Assembly: GCA_947649575.1 (NCBI GenBank)
Contig: CANSRZ010000002.1
Span: forward strand, 132,049 to 196,048
Source: an uncultured Clostridia bacterium
GTDB lineage: Bacteria; Bacillota; Clostridia; Christensenellales; UBA1242
DNA length: 64,000 bases
Direction: 5' to 3'
How positions within the stretch are numbered: position 1 is the first letter of the stretch; each line of letters starts with the position of its first letter. The notes beneath the pieces are model-generated. The model did not search any database and was not told the DNA's origin. It worked only from the letters and a program-made list of their open reading frames with translations. This document shows, one piece after another, positions 6,994 to 14,314 of this stretch. The position numbers and the translations under genes are program-made.

Positions 6994-8350
6994 TATTATC
7001 TGGACGCCTAAAATGAAGGCGGTCATGCGAGATGATGCACAAATACTTTTTCTTACTGGCGCAACTGGATGTTCAAAGTCTCTGGTGGCGGGTCATAAGT
7101 TTATGGATTGGCTTTTATATGCACCTGCAGATGCAACGCAGTTTTATATGATTTTCAAGGATATGGGAACAGGCGTAAGAAACTTTCTTCAAAATCAAGA
7201 TAGTTTTTATAACATGTTTGATTTTATGAGAGAGAAATATAAAGCTGGAGCCGAAGGTGGTGTTCAGTTCACTTTTCATGGTTTATATAGTGATAAAACC
7301 GTTTACATTGTTGGTGCAGATGATAAGAATGCATGGAGTAAGATCTTGGGGTCAAATCCAGACGGACTATGGCTTGAAGAATTGTCTGTATTGCACATAG
7401 ACTGCATTCGAGAAGCTGTAGGGCGTGCATTATCTCGTAAGTGTAAGTTGATTGCCACAACAAACGGAGGTTTGCCAACACAAGAGTGCTATACAGAATT
7501 TATCAACCATGCTATAGTTCAATTCAAAGATAGTGTTCCAGCAATAGAACTTGCGGATATGGTGGAAGATAAGCCATACATGCATTATTATCATTTTAAC
7601 TTGGAAGATGATGCACCACACCTCACGACAGAAGAAAAAGAAAAGTTAAAAGAGTTATATCCAAAGAACTCTTTTTATTATTACTCAAAAATTCTTGGTT
7701 GTCGTGGATTTGTTGAAGGTGCTGCATACGCAGAACTTATGGATAAACACATTCACTTGAGAGAGTTTGACGACATTATTTTGAATAACTTACAGGAAAT
7801 AATCTTATCTGTCGATGTAGGCTCAAATAAAAACATAAGTGACACAAGTAAGGCTTCAACGGTTGCAACACTTACAGGTTTCTCAAAAGGTTATCAGAGA
7901 GCCATAGTTCTTGAATGTTGGGTAATCCCTGCAGTAAGCCACGATGAGATAATACGGAGTTGTGAGGAAAAGATTGAATGGTGGTGGGTTAAATACATGC
8001 AGAAGTTCACAAAAATTCGTATTGATTCTGCAGAAAGTATTTTAATCAACACATGGAGAGAACGCAATAAATATCCAACGATAGAAGTTAAAGGATCAAT
8101 TAAACAGGTTGCTGGCCAAATAAGTTTAGTGACCAGATGTCAACTCAAACAACAACTTCTGGTGCAAGAGAGACTTCTTTGGAGTTCTCATGCAGTCAAT
8201 TCATATAATGCACACACTCGAATTCTTTTAGATGAAGATGGCAAAGAACTTGACTTAAGTGTGCAAGATAACGATATAGCAGATAGTCTTGTTTATAGTT
8301 TAACAGAGAACTGGAACTATCTCACAACACAAACACGAAGGAGGGCTTAA
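6980..8350 (+). CDS. Terminase large subunit (packaging ATPase/nuclease)
   Basis: The 456-residue protein powers DNA entry into the capsid and cuts the concatemer. The Walker A motif GATGCSKS is at residues 27-34; a Walker B/catalytic stretch GLWLEEL follows near 133. The nuclease half begins with LSVDVGSNK near residue 275, with a late acidic site QDNDIADSLVY. Length and order match the terminase family. Translation seems to start at a TTG (6980), overlapping the preceding small gene; no ATG suits the conserved N-terminus. Confidence 0.9.
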   Translation: MKVNDIIWTPKMKAVMRDDAQILFLTGATGCSKSLVAGHKFMDWLLYAPADATQFYMIFKDMGTGVRNFLQNQDSFYNMFDFMREKYKAGAEGGVQFTFHGLYSDKTVYIVGADDKNAWSKILGSNPDGLWLEELSVLHIDCIREAVGRALSRKCKLIATTNGGLPTQECYTEFINHAIVQFKDSVPAIELADMVEDKPYMHYYHFNLEDDAPHLTTEEKEKLKELYPKNSFYYYSKILGCRGFVEGAAYAELMDKHIHLREFDDIILNNLQEIILSVDVGSNKNISDTSKASTVATLTGFSKGYQRAIVLECWVIPAVSHDEIIRSCEEKIEWWWVKYMQKFTKIRIDSAESILINTWRERNKYPTIEVKGSIKQVAGQISLVTRCQLKQQLLVQERLLWSSHAVNSYNAHTRILLDEDGKELDLSVQDNDIADSLVYSLTENWNYLTTQTRRRA

Positions 8351-8352
8351 TA

Positions 8353-8607
8353 ATGGCAATGCTAAACATTATCAAGGGCAGTCTCAAAAACATTGTTGAC
8401 GAAGCACAATTCGAGAGATTATATAAGCCTAATGGGTGGCGGATAGATGAGACTGAAAAGCCTCCAGAAAATGAAGAGTCCAAAGCATTAAAGATCTTGC
8501 ATACTGAACAAGAATTCAAGAACTATGTAAAAATGTCAAAGACAAAGCCGAAGCAATTTGACGACAAATTGTTTTATAGTGAAACAGAAAATGAAATACG
8601 GAGTTAA
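8353..8607 (+). CDS. Small hypothetical head-module protein (84 aa)
   Basis: It starts two bases after the terminase stop, behind AGGAGGG. The product MAMLNIIKGSLKNIVDEAQF is charged and mostly helical with no membrane segment. Position between terminase and portal fits a minor head or packaging accessory protein, but no family is recognised. Confidence 0.6.
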   Translation: MAMLNIIKGSLKNIVDEAQFERLYKPNGWRIDETEKPPENEESKALKILHTEQEFKNYVKMSKTKPKQFDDKLFYSETENEIRS

Positions 8608-8610
8608 ATT

Positions 8611-10173
8611 ATGTCAAAGTATAGTTTTAATTTAAAAGATAAGCAAGTATTGGATAATATACGTTCGCCATTGGTATATCAATTTAACCTTGCACGCAAT
8701 TTAGCGCTTCTTAGCAATGATCCTACGGTTATCAGGAACTTCTATCAAGTAGAGGCTGAAAAGCTAACAAGAGACCAATGGCTTGCAATGGAAATGAAAG
8801 ATAAGTTTATGGCGCAATCCATAGATGGACAAGCCTTTGCATACTTTGGAATTTGTCCTATGATTGTGCAAGGGAAAGTCAATCTTCTAGCCTCAAGTGG
8901 TTTTAAATGTCAGAGTGATGCGAAAGAGATAGACGACAAATTAAATGAGTTCATTGAAGATGCAAAGTTGAAAGAGAAGTTTGCAGAAGGTGTTTATCTT
9001 GAGAGTGGTTTAGGTGATTTCTTATATCGTTTATCATATGATCCTAAAATCAGCCATAAACCAATAATTGATGTTATAGAGCCACAAAACTTTGAAATCA
9101 ATTATGCAAGAGGTCAAGTTAAATCCTATGTTATTAAAATCGTTGCTGATGAAGATCCAGATTATGAATTGAGAGAAATTCATTATAGGAACGATAAAGG
9201 CGAGATATGTATTGCATATCGCTTTTTTTATTCTGGCAAGTATGTAGCACCAGATGATAAGTCTTTGATTGAACAATGCAGAGAAAAATTCCCTATAGAT
9301 ATCAACATAGAAGAGAAAGTCTTGCCGTTTAAAGATTTTCCAATCGTATTTAAAAAGAATGCAAATTCAAATCAATTATATAGAGGGGAACGTGGTGTTC
9401 CTGATATACAAGGATTAGACACGATTGAAGATGCTTTAACAGAAGCAATAAGTGATTTGATTGACGCTATTCGAAAGGGTGGAGTGAGAGAGTATATTGA
9501 CTCAAGCCTTATTCCTCAAACACCAGACGGCAAGGATATGAAGTTAAGCCCTTTCAACAAAAGAATAATAACAACGAAGGGAAGTTCAAATCCTGCAAAT
9601 CCTAAAAACCTCTTGCAAGTTGTTCAAGCAGATATCCATTGGGAAGGCTACATAAAAGCAATTCAAACATTAATGTCGCAGGCCATAAACAAGGCAGGCT
9701 TATCTCCAACAACACTTGGTTTAACTGGACTTGAAAGCATAAATAGTTCAGCAGAGAGCCAGGAAGCAAGAGAAAAGACAAGTTTAAGAACTAGAGAACT
9801 TTGCCTTTCAACATGGGAGAGAACTCTTAAAGAACTTTTAAACAAATACCTTCAAATCCTGGATTATATCGAAGGAAAAGAAATCCTAGACTATTCAAGT
9901 GTTATCAAAATACACTTTGACGATTATATCAGTCCATCAGTTGAGAACATAACTGAAGTTTTGGTTAATCAGGTGGCGGCTGGAATTAAATCACAAAAGC
10001 ATGCTATTAAGGACTTGAATAGTGAATACGATGACCAAGACGCAGAAAAGGAAATCCTAGATATTTTAACAGAGCAAGGTGCGCCTGTATTGCAAGACAG
10101 CCCTACTGAGCCTGTTGTAGATATGGAGAATAGCACTCCTAAAAATGCTAATTTAGAGAATAGCAACTCTTAG
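8611..10173 (+). CDS. Phage portal protein
   Basis: At 520 residues this is the size of portal (head-tail connector) proteins, whose dodecameric ring is the DNA gate. It lies directly after terminase and before scaffold and capsid. Typical features include the long helical stem region around residues 260-300 (LDTIEDALTEAISDLIDAIR), followed by SINSSAESQEAREKTSLRTR near 375 and a helical C-terminus. The final codons lie in a tandem-repeat tract (see 10125-10250) that gives a low-complexity NANLENSNS tail. Family call is by context and pattern. Confidence 0.8.
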   Translation: MSKYSFNLKDKQVLDNIRSPLVYQFNLARNLALLSNDPTVIRNFYQVEAEKLTRDQWLAMEMKDKFMAQSIDGQAFAYFGICPMIVQGKVNLLASSGFKCQSDAKEIDDKLNEFIEDAKLKEKFAEGVYLESGLGDFLYRLSYDPKISHKPIIDVIEPQNFEINYARGQVKSYVIKIVADEDPDYELREIHYRNDKGEICIAYRFFYSGKYVAPDDKSLIEQCREKFPIDINIEEKVLPFKDFPIVFKKNANSNQLYRGERGVPDIQGLDTIEDALTEAISDLIDAIRKGGVREYIDSSLIPQTPDGKDMKLSPFNKRIITTKGSSNPANPKNLLQVVQADIHWEGYIKAIQTLMSQAINKAGLSPTTLGLTGLESINSSAESQEAREKTSLRTRELCLSTWERTLKELLNKYLQILDYIEGKEILDYSSVIKIHFDDYISPSVENITEVLVNQVAAGIKSQKHAIKDLNSEYDDQDAEKEILDILTEQGAPVLQDSPTEPVVDMENSTPKNANLENSNS

Positions 10174-10250
10174 ACAAACGCTAATTTGGAGTATAGCACT
10201 CGATAAATGCTAATTTAGAGAATAGCAACTCTTGACAAAGGCTAAATCAC
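10125..10250 (+). repeat. Degenerate 29-33 base tandem repeat at the portal 3' end
   Basis: Units beginning GCTAATTT start at 10147, 10180 and 10209, with a partial GCTAAATC at 10241 and another fragment near 10125. The first and third copies match over 27 bases (10145-10171 and 10207-10233). The array runs from portal coding sequence through its stop into the gap before the scaffold gene. It may arise from replication slippage or be a binding or packaging site. Confidence 0.8.
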
Positions 10251-10271
10251 ATTTTAAAAGGAAATTGAAAA

Positions 10272-10967
10272 ATGGTTAATGAATTAAAGAAGGAACTCTC
10301 AAAGCTCTCAGGCGTGGACTTTTTCAATCCAAAGTTTAGAGATGTCTTTAAAAAATATTTTCCAAACGACAATAGCAAAAACGAAATTAACTCAAATGAA
10401 GAAGATCGTTTGAAAGAAGTTATTGGCGAAGAAGAAAATACACAAGACGCTCTAACACCAGAAACTGAAAAAGAAGAAACAAAAGCTGAAGATGTCAAAG
10501 AAGATCCAGTGAAGGAAGAAGGGGAAGATCCAAAACCAACAGAAGAACCTGTTGAAGAAGAGAAACCTACCGAAGAAGAGCCTAAACCTGATGTTGACGA
10601 CAATCCAGTTGAAGAACCTAAAGAAGAACCTGCTGAAGAGCCTAAAGTAGAAGTTCCAACAGAAGATGCAGGAGAATCAAAAGACACAAGCAATACTGAA
10701 CTTTTGGAAGTTAGGCTTGAGCTTGAACTTATAAAAGCAGGTATTCGTCCAGACAGATTGGCATCTGCAAAGAAATTATTTATGCAAGAAATTCATAGCA
10801 TAGATGATTTAGCAAAAGTCCCAGATCTTGTTGCACAATATCCAGAATGGAATAAACAAGAAGGAGAAGAGGCAAAACCTTTTGGCATGTCACTTGATGA
10901 CAATGGTGATGGCTTAACAGCCGAAGAAAGAAGGTTAAGAGAAATGGGCATTGACCCTAAAGCATAA
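10272..10967 (+). CDS. Acidic scaffold-like protein
   Basis: The 231-residue protein has a central region (about 55-145) made almost only of Glu, Pro, Lys and Asp, flanked by an N-terminal helix (MVNELKKELSKLSGVDFF) and a C-terminal helical part. Position directly before the capsid gene and the acidic coiled nature fit an assembly scaffold that is later expelled. The last 17 residues (LTAEERRLREMGIDPKA) match a motif found twice in the product at 12500, so this tail may be a shared docking signal. Confidence 0.7.
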   Translation: MVNELKKELSKLSGVDFFNPKFRDVFKKYFPNDNSKNEINSNEEDRLKEVIGEEENTQDALTPETEKEETKAEDVKEDPVKEEGEDPKPTEEPVEEEKPTEEEPKPDVDDNPVEEPKEEPAEEPKVEVPTEDAGESKDTSNTELLEVRLELELIKAGIRPDRLASAKKLFMQEIHSIDDLAKVPDLVAQYPEWNKQEGEEAKPFGMSLDDNGDGLTAEERRLREMGIDPKA

Positions 10968-11040
10968 AACAGGGCAGGATTTTAGGAATGAGAGATCGTT
11001 CTTTTTTATTGCTTAATTTTTTTTAAAGGAGATTATAATC

Positions 11041-11997
11041 ATGGCATATACAGAAACTTTGCCTAGTTCTTTCAGATTCAACTCAGTTGAAACTGTAGAC
11101 ACAGTGTTTAGCAAACTTTTGATTGCTAACTTATTTAAAGACCAGACATTCAAAGCTGGCATTACTTTTACAGACAAATACAATGAGAGAGGCGGACAAA
11201 TCTATGCTCGCAGACTTGGTAAAATAAAAGCTACATTATCAGACGCAACTGCAGCTGATGGTTTGAAATTCAAACACACAAACACTCAAGACAGCCTTGT
11301 TTTAATTCAAAAGAAGGATAGAATCAGTGTAAGTGAAGAATGCTACGATCTTGTTGAAAACTTGAGAGCAAGTGGCAAGAGTGTAGATAAAGTAAGTGAA
11401 GCTATTGATGCTTTCAAAGAAAGATGTCAAATTCTTTACATGAGTTATCTGCTTGCTGAACCAGTAGAAGATGGTTCAGTTGGTATTGGTGGAGCAATGA
11501 GAAGTGCTAACACTGACGAATGTAAAACTCTTGACGCACTCACAAAGTCAATCTTGACTGATAGAGAGCAAATCAGAGTTAATGGTGGTGTAGCAGATAC
11601 TCTTATTATTTCACCAGAAAAGGAAACTATTTTCCTTGCAAGCCCAACAACTAAAAACTCATTCATTCCAGAAACAAATGAAGAGTGGTTAAGAAGTGGC
11701 CGTATTGGAAGACTTTATGGTATGAATGTTTACACTTCAAACTTGATTGGCTCTGGCGCACCTACAACTGTTCCAGTTGCAGGAAATGCGGCTAAGAACG
11801 AAGGCAATGCAGCTAAGTGTGAATATGTGATTTATGATCACAATGACTTTGCTATCTGCGGAGATATTGAAACTCTTCGTATGGTAAATGCTATTGACTT
11901 TACAGGTTCATATGCACAACTTGATGGTGTGTTTGGTGGTGGTATTATCAATCCAGCACTTGCTATTGCAAAACTTGTTGAAGTTGCTGCAGCCTAA
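11041..11997 (+). CDS. Major capsid protein
   Basis: The 318-residue protein follows the scaffold gene, has its own strong ribosome site (AAAGGAG) and is followed by a terminator, as expected for a highly made coat protein. Sequence such as RGGQIYARRLGKIKATLSDA and LVLIQKKDRISVSEE, and the late RIGRLYGMNVYTSNLIGS stretch, is laid out like HK97-fold coat proteins (N-arm, E-loop, A-domain end). The fold is inferred from pattern and position, not from an alignment. Confidence 0.8.
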   Translation: MAYTETLPSSFRFNSVETVDTVFSKLLIANLFKDQTFKAGITFTDKYNERGGQIYARRLGKIKATLSDATAADGLKFKHTNTQDSLVLIQKKDRISVSEECYDLVENLRASGKSVDKVSEAIDAFKERCQILYMSYLLAEPVEDGSVGIGGAMRSANTDECKTLDALTKSILTDREQIRVNGGVADTLIISPEKETIFLASPTTKNSFIPETNEEWLRSGRIGRLYGMNVYTSNLIGSGAPTTVPVAGNAAKNEGNAAKCEYVIYDHNDFAICGDIETLRMVNAIDFTGSYAQLDGVFGGGIINPALAIAKLVEVAAA

Positions 11998-12010
11998 ATG
12001 AATTTAAAAT

Positions 12011-12038
12011 AAAACACCTTTAATCAAAAGGTGTTTTT
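12011..12038 (+). terminator. Terminator after the capsid gene
   Basis: AAAACACCTTT pairs with AAAGGTGTTTT over a loop of about five bases and ends in a T run. It lies 13 bases after the capsid stop and should limit read-through into the lower-demand genes. Confidence 0.85.
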
Positions 12039-12041
12039 TGT

Positions 12042-12082
12042 GAGAACTAGGATTAATGCGAGTTCAATTCTCGCAGTTCTCA
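12042..12082 (+). other. Mini-tRNA-like acceptor/T-arm helix
   Basis: GAGAACT (12042-12048) pairs perfectly with AGTTCTC (12075-12081). Within it, GCGAG/CTCGC (12058-12062, 12070-12074) is a 5-bp arm closing a canonical 7-base T-loop, TTCAATT. The 3' strand of the arm runs straight into the 3' acceptor strand, as in a tRNA, and is followed by A. Only nine bases (AGGATTAAT) stand where the D and anticodon arms should be. The 5' edge touches the capsid terminator and the 3' edge touches the AGGAGG of the next gene. There is no encoded CCA. Confidence 0.6.
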
Positions 12083-12093
12083 GGAGGATTTCT

Positions 12094-12498
12094 ATGAGAT
12101 TATATCTAGGCGGTTACGGACATCATCCGAGCGGCAAAATGTATTCATATTGGGGTAATGATAACTACAGGACAGGGCAAAATGTTGTTGCACCTGTCAC
12201 CAATAAAAGGACAGGCAGAACCTACAATACTATGTTTACAATTATGCGAACAAGTGGAGGCGATGGTCAGGTTGCTGATAATGAAGCTCAGAGACTTTCT
12301 CAGTCAGGTATCGGGATAAAATACATACATGGCACAGATGTTTTGGGCAAATTGCCGAGCGGAAAACGTTTTGAGAGTAAGTCGCAGTGGGCAAAGGATA
12401 GTGAAGCAAGATACAACTCAGAGTTAGAGAGCAGGATCTTTTCAAGGGGTTCTATAAATAGTAATAATCAGGCAATGCAAAGGATATTAGGAGGATAA
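12094..12498 (+). CDS. Hypothetical phage structural-module protein (134 aa)
   Basis: The start at 12094 is set by AGGAGG. The product opens MRLYLGGYGHHPSGKMYSYW and is rich in Gly, Arg, Tyr and Ser, with no signal or membrane segment. It lies between capsid and the MuF-C protein, so it is probably a minor head protein or internal virion component. Family not recognised. Confidence 0.55.
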   Translation: MRLYLGGYGHHPSGKMYSYWGNDNYRTGQNVVAPVTNKRTGRTYNTMFTIMRTSGGDGQVADNEAQRLSQSGIGIKYIHGTDVLGKLPSGKRFESKSQWAKDSEARYNSELESRIFSRGSINSNNQAMQRILGG

Positions 12499-12499
12499 A

Positions 12500-13171
12500 A
12501 TGGTGCAATGGGAAGAAGAAAAACATCCGCGTGACGATGATGGCAAATTTACTTCAGGTGGCGGAACACCTGCTGAAAAAGAACGATTGAGAATAATGGG
12601 GATAGATGCAGAAGAAAATACAAATTTAACTGCTGAAGAACAGAAACTGAAATCGATGGGTATTAATATAGATAAACTTGAGTCGCAAGTTGATAAAGTT
12701 TTAAATGGTACTTACAAAGACTCGCATATAACTTTGTGCGATAAGACACCGCAAGTCTTACAGGATATAGGGATACCAGACAAACCTTTCGTTATTACTT
12801 CGAAACATACATATTTAACAATAAATAGTGAAGGGAAGTTTAAAGGCGTAAATGACCATTATCATGGATTAGGTAAAAAAACTTTTTTACAAATCCCCGC
12901 CTTATTGCAAAAACCTATTCTAGTGTTTAAAAATCATTATGCCAATAATGAAATTATTGCAGTAGTAAATGCTATTGATAATAATAAAAATTTAGTTATT
13001 GTACCTATAAAAATGGATGCCATAGGTTCGCAAAATCATATTATGATAGATGTTAATTTAGTCAAATCCATTTATGGGAAAAATAATTTACAAAACTATA
13101 TAGATAAAAATGTTAAAGATGAAGATGTGCTTTTAATACAAAATAAAAAAATTCGCAGCCTAAACTCTTAA
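12500..13171 (+). CDS. MuF-C-domain-like phage protein, possible effector
   Basis: The N-terminus has the HPRDDDGKFTSGGG tag typical of phage minor head or injected proteins. Two repeats of the scaffold-tail motif follow (residues 23-36 and 43-56), at a 20-residue period. From about residue 75 the sequence follows the MuF C-terminal-domain pattern: GIPDKPFVITSKH, then FLQIPALLQKPILVFKNHYA, NNEIIAVV and a late HIMIDVNLVKSIYG. In this family the domain is found at the ends of MuF and polymorphic-toxin-like proteins. The N-terminal MuF morphogenesis domain is missing, so it may be a virion-carried protein targeted by its repeats. Toxicity is not shown. Confidence 0.6.
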   Translation: MVQWEEEKHPRDDDGKFTSGGGTPAEKERLRIMGIDAEENTNLTAEEQKLKSMGINIDKLESQVDKVLNGTYKDSHITLCDKTPQVLQDIGIPDKPFVITSKHTYLTINSEGKFKGVNDHYHGLGKKTFLQIPALLQKPILVFKNHYANNEIIAVVNAIDNNKNLVIVPIKMDAIGSQNHIMIDVNLVKSIYGKNNLQNYIDKNVKDEDVLLIQNKKIRSLNS

Positions 13172-13231
13172 TAGAGTTGGCTACTGCTACCTCAAGGTCC
13201 CAATGACCTGAATAGTCAGCCCCAGCGAATT
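13150..13231 (+). ncRNA. Candidate structured RNA at the 3' end of the MuF-C gene
   Basis: AATTCGC (13150-13156) pairs with GCGAATT (13225-13231) as a closing helix. Inside are a hairpin AACTC/GAGTT extended by AGCC/GGCT across a bulge (about 13158-13184), and a hairpin AGGTC-CCAAT-GACCT. An alternative pairing GGCTACT with AGT-C-AGCC competes with the first. The element begins in the last codons of the gene and is followed by AT-rich DNA. It may be a ribozyme of the kind found beside phage genes (RAGATH motifs), a terminator-like structure or an attenuator. No known ribozyme core was recognised. Confidence 0.5.
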
Positions 13232-13298
13232 CTTATACTTATATTATACTCAAAAATAATAAAAAATCAACTATTTTTGCAAATTTTAAGGAGAAATT

Positions 13299-13865
13299 AT
13301 GAAAAAAGAAGAAATACCTTTTTATAATGACCCTGAAGGGTTTATTAATGGCGATGCAAAATTTCCATGCAATACTCAGTTTATGGTATATAATCCAATG
13401 TTACATAGATATTATTTAACAGCTGAAGGGCTTATACATTATGGTATTAATGCAGAGCGTATGTATGCGTCATCTAATCCAAACAAGATACAAGAACTTA
13501 TAGAGAAAACTAGTAAAAAGGTTTATGATTATATCCAATACAAAGCAGGGCAACAATGCTATCAAATCATGATGTATAGAATTGCGACAGCCCCTACAAC
13601 TATATATCCTGATCAATATTTTATGCGAAAACAATTTGAGGAAGCTCTTGCTGATCAGGCTAGAAAGATCGTTGAGTGCGGAGATAGCGCAAGATATAGC
13701 GGGCAAAATATAGAATCAGGTGCATCAAAGGTTTTGCCGCCAGAGGAGAATTATCCAGACTTTGGTGATATGTCGGCAGAAACAATGAGAACGCTTGAAA
13801 CGTTAGGCTTAACAAGATGGTTTATAGTTGGACAATTTGCACCTCTAGACTTGAGCAAATATTAG
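13299..13865 (+). CDS. Hypothetical phage head/connector protein (188 aa)
   Basis: A strong AAGGAGAAATT site precedes the start. The product MKKEEIPFYNDPEGFINGDA has a beta-rich N-terminus with YNPMLHRYYLT, then a long helical part with EELADQARKIVEC-like helices, and no membrane segment. Position between the MuF-C gene and the tail knob suggests a head-completion or connector protein in the DNA exit path. Not assigned to a named family. Confidence 0.6.
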   Translation: MKKEEIPFYNDPEGFINGDAKFPCNTQFMVYNPMLHRYYLTAEGLIHYGINAERMYASSNPNKIQELIEKTSKKVYDYIQYKAGQQCYQIMMYRIATAPTTIYPDQYFMRKQFEEALADQARKIVECGDSARYSGQNIESGASKVLPPEENYPDFGDMSAETMRTLETLGLTRWFIVGQFAPLDLSKY

Positions 13866-13873
13866 GAGCGGCT

Positions 13874-14314
13874 ATGATAAAAGTTGAAAAGCGTTTGCCT
13901 TTTGGGTTTAGAGGCGATTGGGGAAGGGTATATAAACTTTATGTTTTTGACGAGCAAAAAGAGAATATTAAATATCAAAACAATAATTATGTGCAAATAG
14001 AAAGTGATGTTCAATTTAAATACTTGCACAATAGTGTAAATAAAAACATAAGTATCGCACAGCCAAAAAATAATATGCCAATCGGGGCAGAGAATATTAT
14101 AGTTGAAACTACGGATGCGTACTTTAATGACAGAAATAAAAGTTTTGAATGTGTCGTTTATCAAGGCGATATAGTTTTTTTATTCGGTCAATTTTGGCTT
14201 GTAGAAAAAGTCGAAGAGAAGAACATTTATACGCCAAATAAACAATCATTTTATTATTGTGAATTAAAGAAAATCTTAGATGGCGTTGTAAGGAGAGATT
14301 ATGCTGAAAGTTGA
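13874..14314 (+). CDS. Hypothetical phage head-tail joining protein (146 aa)
   Basis: The start at 13874 has AGGAG upstream and lies eight bases after the previous stop; the longer frame from 13817 only overlaps that gene. The product MIKVEKRLPFGFRGDWGRVY is beta-rich, with a central loop of Asn and Lys and a C-terminus ending YYCELKKILDGVVRRDY. It overlaps the tail-knob gene by 14 bases. Size and position fit a head-tail adaptor; this is inference from gene order. Confidence 0.55.
   Translation: MIKVEKRLPFGFRGDWGRVYKLYVFDEQKENIKYQNNNYVQIESDVQFKYLHNSVNKNISIAQPKNNMPIGAENIIVETTDAYFNDRNKSFECVVYQGDIVFLFGQFWLVEKVEEKNIYTPNKQSFYYCELKKILDGVVRRDYAES

Noticed and set aside
10247-10693. Minus-strand Ser/Gly-rich frame of 148 codons
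   Set aside because: It mirrors the Glu/Pro-rich part of the scaffold gene (GAA, CCA repeats read backwards) and has no ribosome site.
13150-13231. Hammerhead ribozyme at the MuF-C gene end
   Set aside because: The CTGATGA and GAAA core elements are absent on both strands; only the general structured-RNA call is kept.
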